Positions 1 through 8,010 are shown, numbered from the stretch's first letter. The stretch is DNA of 28,866 nucleotides from an uncultured Oscillospiraceae bacterium (GCA_910584835.1 CAJUEG010000031.1:1-28866), one strand, 5' to 3'. Made by a program: numbers and translations. Notes: generated by a model not told the origin, from the sequence alone.

Positions 1-1286
1 GAGTGGAGCTTGGACACGCCGTTCACCTTGTGGCAGGCGGCCAGGCACAGGTTGGCCATGCGGATCTCGTCCTTGCTCACCACAGCCATATACTCGATCT
101 TGCCCATGTCGTTGCCGTAGTAGCCGTGCAGGTCGATGCGCAGGCGGCGGTCGATCTCCTGGACGATCTGGAACACCCGGGGCAGCAGCTGCCGGAACAG
201 GTCCACGTTCCAGCGCTCCAGCGCCTCGCTCATCACGGTGTGGTTGGTGTAGGACAGGGTGCGGCAGGTGATGTCCCACGCCTTGTCCCAGGGGTAATTG
301 TACTCGTCCACCAGCAGGCGCATCAGCTCGGGCACGCACAGGGCGGGGTGGGTGTCGTTGATGTGGATGGATACCTTATCGGGCAGATTGTCCAGGCTCT
401 TGTTATCCCGCAGGTGCTTTTTCAGAATGGTCTGCACCGAGGCGGACACCAGCAGGTACTGCTGGCGCAGGCGCAGGCGCTTGCCCTCAATGTGGTCGTC
501 GGCGGGATAGAGCACCTTGGAGATGACCTCGGCCATGGTGTCCCCCTCCAGGGCCTTGGCGTAGTCGCCCCGGGAGAACGCGGACATATCGAAGCTGTTG
601 GGGGACTTGGCCGACCACAGCACCAGCGGGTTGACCGCCTTGCTGTCGTAGCCGGAGATATACATCTCGTTGGGCACCGCCATGACGGACTGGTAGTTCA
701 TATGGGTCACGCGGTAGATGCCGTCATCCTCCCAGCCGTGAATGTTGCCGCCGAAGCGGACCTCCACCGCCTCGCTCTCATGGGGAACCAGCCATACGTC
801 GCCCTTGCTCAGCCAGTCGTCGGGAAACTCCATCTGCCAGCCGTCCACAATCTTCTGCTTGAAAATGCCGAACTCATAGCGGATGGAGTAGCCTGTCATG
901 GGCAGGTTCAGGGTGGACGCGGAGTCCATATAGCAGGAGGCCAGCCGGCCCAGGCCGCCGTTGCCCAGCCCGGCGTCCGGCTCCATCTCATACAGGTCAT
1001 GGATGTCCACGCCGCACTTGGCCAAAGCTTTGGTAAAAATGTCCTCCAGCCCCAGGTTATACAGGTTGTTGCGCAGCGAAGTGCCCACCAAAAACTCCAT
1101 GGACATGTAGTATACCTGCTTGCCCTGGTTCTTTTTGTAGAACTCGGCGCTCTTGCTGGCCAGCATGCCGTTCACCACGTAGCAAAGGGCGCGGTACACC
1201 TGCTGAGGCGAGGCGTTTTCCATGGCGCAGCCATAGCGCACCAGAAGGGTGTCTTCCAGTTGGGTTATGATTTGTTTTTGATCCAT
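1..1286 (-). CDS. glgP: Glycogen phosphorylase, N-terminal 428 residues (3' end outside window)
   Basis: Releases glucose-1-phosphate from the non-reducing ends of glycogen, using pyridoxal phosphate, in the cytoplasm. The reading frame opens with MDQKQIITQLEDTLL and is unbroken to the window edge. Family signatures are visible: YYMSMEFLVGTSLRNNLYNL near residue 60, EPDAGLGNGGLGRLASCYMD near residue 100, and the HINDTHPAL motif near residue 310. The family is usually about 800 residues, so the PLP lysine lies beyond the window. The start is the ATG at 1286, with AAGGAG about 10 bases upstream. It is the last gene of the glycogen cluster but has its own promoter and a terminator in its leader. 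The enzyme assignment is secure; the substrate could include maltodextrins. Confidence 0.96.
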   Translation of the reverse strand, partial: MDQKQIITQLEDTLLVRYGCAMENASPQQVYRALCYVVNGMLASKSAEFYKKNQGKQVYYMSMEFLVGTSLRNNLYNLGLEDIFTKALAKCGVDIHDLYEMEPDAGLGNGGLGRLASCYMDSASTLNLPMTGYSIRYEFGIFKQKIVDGWQMEFPDDWLSKGDVWLVPHESEAVEVRFGGNIHGWEDDGIYRVTHMNYQSVMAVPNEMYISGYDSKAVNPLVLWSAKSPNSFDMSAFSRGDYAKALEGDTMAEVISKVLYPADDHIEGKRLRLRQQYLLVSASVQTILKKHLRDNKSLDNLPDKVSIHINDTHPALCVPELMRLLVDEYNYPWDKAWDITCRTLSYTNHTVMSEALERWNVDLFRQLLPRVFQIVQEIDRRLRIDLHGYYGNDMGKIEYMAVVSKDEIRMANLCLAACHKVNGVSKLH

Positions 1287-1335
1287 ACGGTTTGTTGACT
1301 CCTTCTTGACCGGCAAAAAGCCGGGGAATTGATGG

Positions 1336-1369
1336 AAAAAAATCACAGCCCGCTCCCGCGGGCTGTGAT
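1336..1369 (-). terminator. Intrinsic terminator in the glgP leader
   Basis: A perfect 12-bp stem (arms 1342-1353 and 1358-1369, loop TCCC) is followed on the minus strand by seven T residues (1336-1342, the first shared with the stem base). It lies downstream of the apparent glgP promoter and 50 bases before the glgP start. It would therefore stop transcripts from glgA and also those from the glgP promoter unless it is relieved. Confidence 0.75.
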
Positions 1370-1397
1370 CGCACGGGACGCTGCAATACGCCCCTTT

Positions 1398-1406
1398 ATT
1401 ATAGCA
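1398..1406 (-). promoter_or_regulatory. Extended -10 promoter of glgP
   Basis: Read on the minus strand this is TGC-TATAAT: a perfect -10 hexamer (1398-1403) with the TGn extension (1404-1406). No good -35 hexamer lies 17 bases upstream; TGCAAA is the best. The predicted start of transcription is near 1391, about 105 bases before the glgP ATG. The same TGCTATAATAA string precedes the second glycogen synthase gene. Confidence 0.6.
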
Positions 1407-1432
1407 TAAATGTCCCGACTTTTGCACTATAA

Positions 1433-1471
1433 ATTTTCACTTTTTTCATTTCTGGTGAAAAAGATGAAAAT
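1433..1471 (-). terminator. A/T-rich hairpin after glgA
   Basis: Imperfect 16-bp inverted repeat (1433-1448 with 1456-1471, 7-base loop) starting 28 bases past the glgA stop. Both arms are made of T and A runs, so it is weaker than the GC stem at 1342-1369. It may be the 3' end of the glgA message. Confidence 0.35.
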
Positions 1472-1498
1472 CTGCATATTTTTGGGCAAATAAGCCAT

Positions 1499-2929
1499 TT
1501 AATCCACCAAGGAGTGATAAATATCCCAGTATTCCTGGACAGACCGCTTCCAGGAACTGTCATAGGCCATGACGCTCTTTTGCAGCGCGGTCCAGTGCTC
1601 CTTGTCGTGGAACAGGCTCTCGGCCCGGCGGACGGCGTCCAGCATATCATGGGCGTTATAGCTCTTGAAGGTGAAGCCGTTGCCCTCGCCGGTCTCAATG
1701 TTGTAGGCGGGGACGGTGTCAAACAGGCCGCCGGTCTCCCGGACGATGGGGATGGTGCCGTACCGCATGCCGATAAGCTGGGTCAGGCCGCAGGGCTCCT
1801 GCTTGGAGGGCATGAGCACCAGGTCCGCCCCGGCATAGAGCTGATGGGCCAGGGTGTTGTCAAACAGGATGTTGGCGGACATCTTGGCGGGGAAGTTGGC
1901 GGCGTAGGAGCGGAACATGTCCTCATACTGGCGCTCACCGGTGCCCAGGATGACCAGCTGGAGGTCGTCCCACATCAGGTCGTCCATGACGGCCTGCACC
2001 AGGTCCACCCCCTTGTGGCCCACCAGGCGGGTGATCATGGCCACCATGGGGACATCCCGGACGGCCAGGCCCAGCCGCTGCTGGAGGAACTGCTTGTTCT
2101 CCGCCTTTTTCTCCAGGGTGGAGGCGTCGAAATTGGCGTAGAGCAGGGGATCGGCGGCGGGGTCGAACACCTCGGTGTCAATGCCGTTGACCACGCCGCT
2201 TAGCTTGTAGGCGTGCTGGCGCAGCACATCATGGAGACCGTGGGCATAATAGGGGTCCTGGATCTCAAAGGCGTAGGTGCGGGACACGGTGCTCACCCGG
2301 TCCGCGGTGTGGATGGCCGCCTTCATCAGGTTGGTGCAGGTGTCAAAGTGCATGGTGGGCTTCCAGTCCTCGGGCAGGCCCAGCACCTCGTCCACAAACT
2401 CGTCGGGGAACCGGCCCTGGTACTCCATGTTGTGGATGGTGAACAGGGTGCGGATGGGCTGGTACTTCTCCACGTTCATATAGTGGGCGCGGAGGAAGAC
2501 GGGGACCAGGGCGGTCTGCCAGTCGTTGGCATGGATCACGTCGGGATACCAGTCGAGATACTGCAGGGACTCCAGAATGGCCTTGGAGTAAAAGGCGAAA
2601 CGCTCGCCGTCGTCATAGTGGCCGTAGCAGCCGTCCCGGTAGAAATAGTACTCGTTGTCGATGAAATAGTACTGGAGCTTCTTGCGCTTGCTCACCGCCC
2701 GGAACAGGCCGGCATACACATTCCGCCAGGACAGGGGGACGGTGAAGTTGGTGATATACTCAATCTCAAAGTCCGGGTTGTCCTTGATGGCCTTATAGTA
2801 GGGCAGAAAGACGTACACCTCGGTGTTGGGAGTCTCTGCCAGAGCCTTGGGCAGGGCGGAGGCCACGTCGCCCAGTCCTCCGGTTTTGATAAAAGGCGCC
2901 GCCTCGCTGGTGGCAAATAAGATTTTCAT
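1499..2929 (-). CDS. glgA: Glycogen synthase (ADP-glucose), GT5 family
   Basis: Adds glucose from ADP-glucose to the non-reducing ends of alpha-1,4-glucan. 476 residues, the normal length for bacterial GlgA. The N-terminus MKILFATSEAAPFIKTGG carries the KTGGL ADP-glucose loop at residues 15-19. The C-terminal Rossmann domain holds VLMPSKQEPCGLTQLIGM and the IVRETGGLFDTV motif that binds donor phosphates. The ATG overlaps the glgD stop by four bases (ATGA, 2926-2929), so translation is probably coupled. An upstream in-frame extension exists but runs through glgD and is not used. This is the fourth gene of the glgBCDA operon. A second, diverged glgA lies at 13013-14797. Confidence 0.96.
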   Translation of the reverse strand: MKILFATSEAAPFIKTGGLGDVASALPKALAETPNTEVYVFLPYYKAIKDNPDFEIEYITNFTVPLSWRNVYAGLFRAVSKRKKLQYYFIDNEYYFYRDGCYGHYDDGERFAFYSKAILESLQYLDWYPDVIHANDWQTALVPVFLRAHYMNVEKYQPIRTLFTIHNMEYQGRFPDEFVDEVLGLPEDWKPTMHFDTCTNLMKAAIHTADRVSTVSRTYAFEIQDPYYAHGLHDVLRQHAYKLSGVVNGIDTEVFDPAADPLLYANFDASTLEKKAENKQFLQQRLGLAVRDVPMVAMITRLVGHKGVDLVQAVMDDLMWDDLQLVILGTGERQYEDMFRSYAANFPAKMSANILFDNTLAHQLYAGADLVLMPSKQEPCGLTQLIGMRYGTIPIVRETGGLFDTVPAYNIETGEGNGFTFKSYNAHDMLDAVRRAESLFHDKEHWTALQKSVMAYDSSWKRSVQEYWDIYHSLVD

Positions 2930-4050
2930 ACCGTCACTCCCTTGCGAATGACAACGGGGTTGGCCTCCAGTCCCTTGAGCTGGGCACCGTCGCCGATGGT
3001 GACCCATTTGTCCACAATGACGTTCTCCAGGCAGGCGCCCTCGCCCACCACGCTGCCCTGCATGATGACGCAGTTTTTCACGCGGGCGCCCTTGCCGATC
3101 TTCACGCCGCGGGACAGCACGCTGTGCTCCACGCTGCCGTCCACGAAGCAGCCGTCGGCGATGACGCAGCGGTCCACCTCGCACTCCAGGCCGTAATAGG
3201 CGGGGACTTCATCGGTGACCCGGGTGTGGATGGGCCGGTCGCCCCGGAACAGGGCGGCAGACACCTCGTCGTCCAGGATGGCCAGACTGCTCTGGAAATA
3301 TTCGTTCACGTCCCGGACGCGCAGCACCTTGGTGTCCACCTCATAGAGGTTGATGGACAGCCTGCCCCGGTTGAACTCGTGCTGGATGAAGTCCCGCAGG
3401 AAGTCGTAGATGCCCCGGGAGGTGTAATCCCGGATGACGTTGATGAGGAACTCCCGGGAGATGATTATGTGCCCCATGCTGGCGTAGTCGCCGGGCTTGG
3501 CGGGGCAGTCCAGGGCATAGGAGGTCACCCGGTGGCCGGAGTCCGCCTTCATCACGGAGGCGAAATTGATCTGGGAGGGCTCGGTCTCCCTGGTGGCCAT
3601 CATGGTGATGTCGCAGCCGCTGGCAATGTGGTTCTCCAGGGCGGCGCGGTAGTCGATGTTGCACAGCACATAGGCGTCGGCCAGCAGCACATAGGGGGCG
3701 GTGGAGATGGTCTCCAGGTAGTCCAGGGCGTTGCGCAGCTCGTCCAGCTTGCCCCGGCTGCCGCCGGTGTGGGCGTCCTCGGTGGCGAAGGGGGGCAGCA
3801 GCTGCAGCCCGCCGTTCTTGCGGTTCAGGTCCCACTCCTGGCTGTTGCCCAGGTGGTCCATCAGGGAGTGGTAGTGCTGCTTGACCAGCACGCCCACGTT
3901 GAGGATGCCGGAGTTGACCATATTGGACAGCACAAAGTCCACCAGGCGGTAGCGCCCGCCGAAGGGGATGGCGGCCATGTTCCGGTCCTGAGTGAAGGAA
4001 TTGAGCGCGTCGGAGTACATCTCGGAGAAAATAATACCAGTCATTTTCAT
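2926..4050 (-). CDS. glgD: Glucose-1-phosphate adenylyltransferase regulatory subunit GlgD
   Basis: GlgD is a paralogue of GlgC. In Firmicutes it forms a hetero-oligomer with GlgC and raises ADP-glucose synthesis, with little or no catalysis of its own. Here the N-terminus MKMTGIIFSEMYSDALNSFT lacks the GGxGxRL phosphate-binding loop of catalytic subunits, which fits that role. FGGRYRLVDFVLSNMVNSGI is the conserved nucleotidyltransferase block. The last third has hexapeptide-like repeats typical of the C-terminal beta-helix. I chose the ATG at 4050 (374 residues) because AAGGGGGTG lies 8 bases upstream. An in-frame GTG at 4059 would give three more residues but sits against the ribosome site. 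It is 13 bases from glgC and overlaps glgA by 4. Confidence 0.93.
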   Translation of the reverse strand: MKMTGIIFSEMYSDALNSFTQDRNMAAIPFGGRYRLVDFVLSNMVNSGILNVGVLVKQHYHSLMDHLGNSQEWDLNRKNGGLQLLPPFATEDAHTGGSRGKLDELRNALDYLETISTAPYVLLADAYVLCNIDYRAALENHIASGCDITMMATRETEPSQINFASVMKADSGHRVTSYALDCPAKPGDYASMGHIIISREFLINVIRDYTSRGIYDFLRDFIQHEFNRGRLSINLYEVDTKVLRVRDVNEYFQSSLAILDDEVSAALFRGDRPIHTRVTDEVPAYYGLECEVDRCVIADGCFVDGSVEHSVLSRGVKIGKGARVKNCVIMQGSVVGEGACLENVIVDKWVTIGDGAQLKGLEANPVVIRKGVTV

Positions 4051-4063
4051 GGTGGGCACCCCC

Positions 4064-5254
4064 TTAAACGATTTCCTTGGGCTTGATGACGGAACCGGCG
4101 GCGATGGTCCTCTGGTGGCCCACCACGGCGATGCCCCAATCTCCGTCCAGATAGTTCTCCGGGCGCTCGCCGATCTTGGCGCCCTCCTCCACCACGCACT
4201 GCTCGCCCACGATGCAGTAGCTCACGTTGGCGCCCTTGCGCACAATGGTATTGGGCATGATCACCGCGCCGGTGACGATGGCACCCTCCTCAATCTCACA
4301 GCCGGTGTACAGCACCGAGTGCTCCACATTGCCCCGGATGGTGCAGCCCTCGGCCACAAAGGAATTGGTCACCTTGGCCCCGGAGCCGATCCGGGTGGCG
4401 GGGGCGGAGTAGTTCCGGGCGTAGATGCGGAAGCCGGGGTCCCGCATATTGATGGGGTCCTTGGGGTCCAGCAGGTCCATGTTGGCGTCCCACAGGCTGT
4501 CCAGGGTGCCCACGTCCTTCCAGTAGCCCTCAAAAGCGTAGGCGTACATGGGCCGGCCATCCTTCAGGAAGTTGGGGATAATGTTCTTGCCGAAGTCGTT
4601 TTCGGAATTGGGGTCGGCCTCGTCAGCGATGAGGTATTCCCGCAGCACGGACCAGGTAAAGATGTAAATGCCCATGGAAGCCAGATTGCTCTTGGGCTGC
4701 TTGGGCTTCTCCTCGAAGTCCACGACGGCGCCGTTCTCATCGGTGCTCATGATGCCCATGCGGGTGGCCTCTTCCATGCTCACCGGCATGACGGCGATGG
4801 TGCACTCGGCCCCCTTCTCCTTATGGAACTGGAGCATCTTGTTGTAATTCATCTTATAAATATGGTCGCCGCCCAGCACGGCCACATATTCGGGGTTGTA
4901 GCGGTCCACGAAGGCGATGTTCTGGTAGATGGCGTTGGCGGTGCCCTTGTACCAGGACTCGGTCTTGGACTGGGTGTAGGGCGGCAGCACGTGGGCCCCG
5001 CCCCAGTTGCGGTTCAGGTCCCAGGGCTGGCCGTTGCCGATGTAGTCGTTGAGCTCCAAGGGCTGGTACTGGGTGAGCACGCCCACGGTGTCGATGCCGG
5101 AGTTAACGCAGTTGGACAGCGGGAAATCAATGATGCGGTACTTGCCCCCAAAGGGAACCGCCGGCTTGGCGGTGTCCTGGGTGAGCACGTACAGGCGGCT
5201 GCCTTGGCCGCCGGCCAGGAGCATGGCGATGCACTCTTTTTTACGCTGGAACAA
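4064..5254 (-). CDS. glgC: Glucose-1-phosphate adenylyltransferase, catalytic subunit
   Basis: Makes ADP-glucose from ATP and glucose-1-phosphate, the committed step of glycogen synthesis. 396 residues. The signature loop LLAGGQGSRLYVLTQDTAKP is near residue 12, followed by VPFGGKYRIIDFPLSNCVNSGI. GGDHIYKMNY carries the catalytic aspartate, and FEEKPKQPKS and the C-terminal left-handed beta-helix are recognisable. The start is a TTG (5254) six bases after a GAGGGGGAG ribosome site. The next internal ATG would cut into the nucleotide-binding loop, so the TTG is well supported. It lies 27 bases downstream of glgB and 13 bases upstream of glgD, in one operon. Confidence 0.95.
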   Translation of the reverse strand: MFQRKKECIAMLLAGGQGSRLYVLTQDTAKPAVPFGGKYRIIDFPLSNCVNSGIDTVGVLTQYQPLELNDYIGNGQPWDLNRNWGGAHVLPPYTQSKTESWYKGTANAIYQNIAFVDRYNPEYVAVLGGDHIYKMNYNKMLQFHKEKGAECTIAVMPVSMEEATRMGIMSTDENGAVVDFEEKPKQPKSNLASMGIYIFTWSVLREYLIADEADPNSENDFGKNIIPNFLKDGRPMYAYAFEGYWKDVGTLDSLWDANMDLLDPKDPINMRDPGFRIYARNYSAPATRIGSGAKVTNSFVAEGCTIRGNVEHSVLYTGCEIEEGAIVTGAVIMPNTIVRKGANVSYCIVGEQCVVEEGAKIGERPENYLDGDWGIAVVGHQRTIAAGSVIKPKEIV

Positions 5255-5281
5255 GTTGAACTCCCCCTCAAGATTTAGTTT

Positions 5282-7384
5282 TTAGGTATCGGCTTTTTTT
5301 GCGCGGGGCTTGCGGGCGGCCTTGGGCGTTTCCTCCCCGGCGTCCGATTTTTTCGCTCTGGGCTTGCGGGCGGCCTTGGGCGCCCCGGCGGCGGGCTGGG
5401 CCTCCGCCTTGGACTTGCGGGCCGTCTTGGTCTCGCCGGGCGCCTTGACGGCCTTGGGGGCCTCCTCTGCGCCGTCTTCGTCCTTGGCGCCGCGGCCGGC
5501 GGCCCTGCGCTCATAGAACACGGTGGACATGGCGGGCAGGGTGAGCTCAACGGAATAGTTCAGGCCGTGCATCTCTTCCTTCCTGGCCTTGGCCGGGGAG
5601 AGCGGGGTGCCCGCGCCGCCGTACTTGACATCATCGCTGGACAGCACGGGGATGTAGACGCCCGCCTTGGGTACGCCGATTTTGTAGCCGGTGCGCTCAA
5701 CGGGGCAGAAGTTGCACACCACGATGACCTCCTTCCCCTTGTCGTCGATGCGGCGGAAGGAGATGACGCTCTGCTGCCAGTCGTCGCAGGAAATCCACTG
5801 GAAGCCCTGCCAGTCCACGTCGTTGTGCCACAGGGCCGGGTGGTCCAGGTAGTAGTGGTTCAGGTCCCGGACATAGGACTGCATCTCGCGGTGCTTGTCA
5901 TAGTCCAGCAGCAGCCAGTCCAGCTCCTTCTTCTCATCCCACTCGATGAACTGGCCGAACTCGCCGCCCATGAACAGCAGCTTCTTGCCCGGGTGGGTCA
6001 TCATATAGCCGTAGAAAGCCCGCAGGTTCTGGAACTTGTCGGCGTAGTCGCCGGGCATTTTGTTCACCAGGGAGCACTTGCCGTGGACCACCTCGTCATG
6101 GGACAGGGGAAGGACAAAGTTCTCCGAGAAGGCGTAGGTGAGGGAGAAGGTCAGATTGTTGTGCTTGCCCTTGCGGAACAGCGGGTCGGTGGACATGTAG
6201 TCCACCATGTCGTGCATCCAGCCCATATTCCACTTGAAGTTGAAGCCCAGCCCGCCGTCGTACCCCGGCCTGGTGACCATGGGAAAGGCGGTGGACTCCT
6301 CGGCCACCATGATGGCGGCGGGATCGAAGGTGAGGGCGGCGGCGTTCATATCCCGCAGGAACTGCACCGCCTCCAGATTGATGTTGCCGCCGTCCTTGTT
6401 GGGCCGCCACTCGCCGCCCCGGCGGCCATAATCCAGGTAAAGCATGGACGCCACCGCGTCCACCCGGATGCCGTCGATGTGGAACTTGTCCAGCCAGTAC
6501 ACCACGTTGGAGATCAGGAAGGAGCGCACCTCATACCGGCCGTAGTCGAAAATGCGGGTGCCCCAGTCTGGGTGCTCCCGGCGCAGGGGGTCGGCGGGCT
6601 CGTAGCAGTAGCCGCCGTCGAACTCAAACAGGCCGCACTCGTCCCGGGGGAAGTGGGCGCCCACCCAGTCGATGATGACCCCGATGCCCGCCTCGTGGCA
6701 CATGTCCACGAACTTCATAAAGTCGTGAGGGGTGCCGTACCGGGAGGTGGGGGCGTAGTACCCGGTGACCTGATAGCCCCAGGAGGGATCATAGGGGTAC
6801 TCGCTGACGGGGAGCAGCTCCACATGAGTGTAACCCATGTCCTTCAGGTAGGGGATGAGCTGGTTGGCGCAGTCCACATAGGACAGGAAGTTGCCGTCCT
6901 CGTGCCGCCGCCAGGAGCCCAGGTGCATCTCATAAATGTTGACCGGGCTGCGCAGCACATCCTTGCGGCTTCGCGCCCGGCGGTATGCCCCGTCGCTCCA
7001 CGCAAAACCGTCCAGGTCGAACACCTTGCTGGCGTTGTCCGGACGGGTGGCCGAATGGGTGGCGTAGGGATCTGCCTTGAACACAAAAGTGCCGTCAGGC
7101 TTCTCGATGTAGTATTTGTACTCGTCATAAGTCTGAACGCCGGGGATGAACCGCTCCCAAATGGCGGGGGCGATCCGTTCCATGGCCGGGGCGGCCTTGT
7201 CCCAGTCATTGAAGCGGCCCAGCACCCGCACGCTCTTGGCGTGGGGAGCCCATACCCGGAAAACATAGCCCTCCTGACCGTCTACCGTCTGCCGATGACA
7301 GCCCAGAAACTGATACGCGTCAACGCTGTTCCCGGCGGAAAACCGGGCGATGGCCTCGCTGAGTTGATCTGCTTTTTTTATCAT
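5282..7384 (-). CDS. glgB: 1,4-alpha-glucan branching enzyme (GH13) with basic C-terminal tail
   Basis: Cuts alpha-1,4-glucan chains and re-attaches them as alpha-1,6 branches. 700 residues from the ATG at 7384, which has GGAGGG just upstream. A CBM48-type N-terminal domain (about residues 25-115) precedes the GH13 barrel. Catalytic residues are D309 (GIRVDAV), E362 (VAEEST) and D430 (SHDEVVHGK). All three are 96 residues earlier than E. coli D405, E458 and D526, so the extra N-terminal module of E. coli GlgB is absent. After the usual C-terminal beta domain (ends near VFYERRAA) comes a tail of about 75 residues made of Lys, Ala, Pro and Arg, with PKAARKPRAKK occurring twice. It is the first gene of the operon, behind a consensus promoter. 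Confidence 0.96.
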   Translation of the reverse strand: MIKKADQLSEAIARFSAGNSVDAYQFLGCHRQTVDGQEGYVFRVWAPHAKSVRVLGRFNDWDKAAPAMERIAPAIWERFIPGVQTYDEYKYYIEKPDGTFVFKADPYATHSATRPDNASKVFDLDGFAWSDGAYRRARSRKDVLRSPVNIYEMHLGSWRRHEDGNFLSYVDCANQLIPYLKDMGYTHVELLPVSEYPYDPSWGYQVTGYYAPTSRYGTPHDFMKFVDMCHEAGIGVIIDWVGAHFPRDECGLFEFDGGYCYEPADPLRREHPDWGTRIFDYGRYEVRSFLISNVVYWLDKFHIDGIRVDAVASMLYLDYGRRGGEWRPNKDGGNINLEAVQFLRDMNAAALTFDPAAIMVAEESTAFPMVTRPGYDGGLGFNFKWNMGWMHDMVDYMSTDPLFRKGKHNNLTFSLTYAFSENFVLPLSHDEVVHGKCSLVNKMPGDYADKFQNLRAFYGYMMTHPGKKLLFMGGEFGQFIEWDEKKELDWLLLDYDKHREMQSYVRDLNHYYLDHPALWHNDVDWQGFQWISCDDWQQSVISFRRIDDKGKEVIVVCNFCPVERTGYKIGVPKAGVYIPVLSSDDVKYGGAGTPLSPAKARKEEMHGLNYSVELTLPAMSTVFYERRAAGRGAKDEDGAEEAPKAVKAPGETKTARKSKAEAQPAAGAPKAARKPRAKKSDAGEETPKAARKPRAKKADT
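5306..5382. repeat. In-frame direct repeat in the glgB tail
   Basis: A 23-base identical segment occurs at 5306-5328 and 5360-5382, with a period of 54 bases (18 codons). It encodes the two PKAARKPRAKK copies at the C-terminus of GlgB. The period keeps the frame, so slippage or recombination could change tail length without breaking the gene. Confidence 0.85.
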
Positions 7385-7471
7385 AAGTGCCCTCCAATGA
7401 TCCGCCGGTATCAGGCGGAAAATGCTGTGGTTTAACCTGGTGTGCCACAGATATGCCCTAGAATTAATTTT

Positions 7472-7500
7472 ATTATAACGTGTCCCGCCGTCAAAGTCAA
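7472..7500 (-). promoter_or_regulatory. Promoter of the glgBCDA operon
   Basis: On the minus strand: -35 TTGACT (7495-7500), 17-base spacer, -10 TATAAT (7472-7477). This is close to the sigma-A consensus. Transcription should begin near 7465, giving a leader of about 80 bases. That leader contains two short inverted repeats, CTGTGG/CCACAG (7425-7450) and TCCGCC/GGCGGA (7401-7419), of unknown role. Confidence 0.75.
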
Positions 7501-7587
7501 GGTGCACAAAAAAGAAATGGAAAAAGCATGCGTTTATGTCGCATTGTGCGAAATTTTGAAAAATTATTGGAAATGGAGGGGAATCTT

Positions 7588-7746
7588 ATGGTTCGCGTTC
7601 CGATTTATCGGCGGGAGCCGATCCACAGCGGGGATACCGGCGGCATTCTGCCGCTGATCTGCGCCTCTCCTGCGCCCGGTGGGGGTGGCTTGACAATTCT
7701 TCCGATATGCGGTAACATACAGAATGTAGTTTGCGGCGCTAATTGA
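7588..7746 (+). CDS. Possible 52-residue small protein
   Basis: A short frame beginning ATGGTTCGCGTTCC follows a good ribosome site (GGAGGGG, about 6 bases upstream) in the gap between the divergent glgB promoter and the tRNA. The product MVRVPIYRREPIHSGDTGG continues into a Gly/Pro-rich stretch and a C-terminus with three Cys (at residues 25, 41 and 49). I recognise no family. The tRNA promoter at 7690-7718 lies inside the frame, and I see no convincing promoter upstream, so it may be chance. Confidence 0.22.
   Translation: MVRVPIYRREPIHSGDTGGILPLICASPAPGGGGLTILPICGNIQNVVCGAN
7690..7718 (+). promoter_or_regulatory. Promoter of the tRNA-Ser region
   Basis: TTGACA (7690-7695), 17-base spacer, TAACAT (7713-7718). 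The perfect -35, exact spacing and acceptable -10 point at the tRNA and its half copy, with transcription starting near 7725. Confidence 0.6.
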
Positions 7747-7805
7747 AAGGAGTTACAACAGGGCCGGCTTGAGAGAGCTTATCTGAAAACTGCATATTCT
7801 TATAC

Positions 7806-7850
7806 GGAGCGGTATCGAAGTGGTTGTAACGAGCTTGACTCGAAATCATG
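7806..7850 (+). pseudogene. Tandem copy of the 5' half of tRNA-Ser
   Basis: This segment matches the first 45 or so bases of the functional tRNA at 7884: acceptor-like start, D arm, and an anticodon loop still reading CTCGAAA. The variable arm, T arm and 3' acceptor strand are missing. The bases before it (TTATCTGAAAACTG at 7779) also resemble those before the real tRNA (7851-7870). The duplicated unit is therefore about 75 bases and covers leader plus tRNA half. It cannot fold as a complete tRNA. Confidence 0.8.
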
Positions 7851-7883
7851 TTATCTGTGCCGAAAACTGAATAATTATTACAT

Positions 7884-7972
7884 GGAGACGTATCGAAGTG
7901 GTCATAACGAGCCTGACTCGAAATCAGGTAGTCCGCAAGGGCTCGTGGGTTCGAATCCCACCGTCTCCGCCA
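7884..7972 (+). tRNA. tRNA-Ser (anticodon CGA)
   Basis: The acceptor stem GGAGACG pairs with CGTCTCC, the discriminator is G7969, and CCA is encoded (7970-7972). The anticodon stem CCTGA/TCAGG holds the loop CTCGAAA with anticodon CGA at 7919-7921, which reads UCG codons. The long variable arm between 7929 and about 7944 is typical of serine tRNAs. The T arm contains GGTTCGAATCC. A perfect terminator follows directly. Confidence 0.97.
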
Positions 7973-7973
7973 C

Positions 7974-8010
7974 AAAGCCTTGAAAACACTACGTTTTCAA
8001 GGCTTTTCTC
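7974..8010 (+). terminator. Terminator of tRNA-Ser
   Basis: A 13-bp perfect stem (7975-7987 with 7993-8005, loop ACTAC) is followed by TTTT. It begins two bases after the tRNA CCA end. Its A-rich left arm means it could also act on minus-strand transcripts. Confidence 0.85.

Noticed and set aside
3..1298. 431-codon plus-strand open frame
   Set aside because: It is antisense to glgP, rich in His, Val and Gly as expected of a GC-rich shadow frame, and has no ribosome site.
5567..7435. 622-codon plus-strand open frame
   Set aside because: Antisense to glgB, with low-complexity His/Val/Gly composition. The minus-strand frame carries all GH13 catalytic residues.
7806..7862. A second functional tRNA-Ser
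   Set aside because: It has the D arm and anticodon loop but no T arm, no matching 3' acceptor strand and no CCA.
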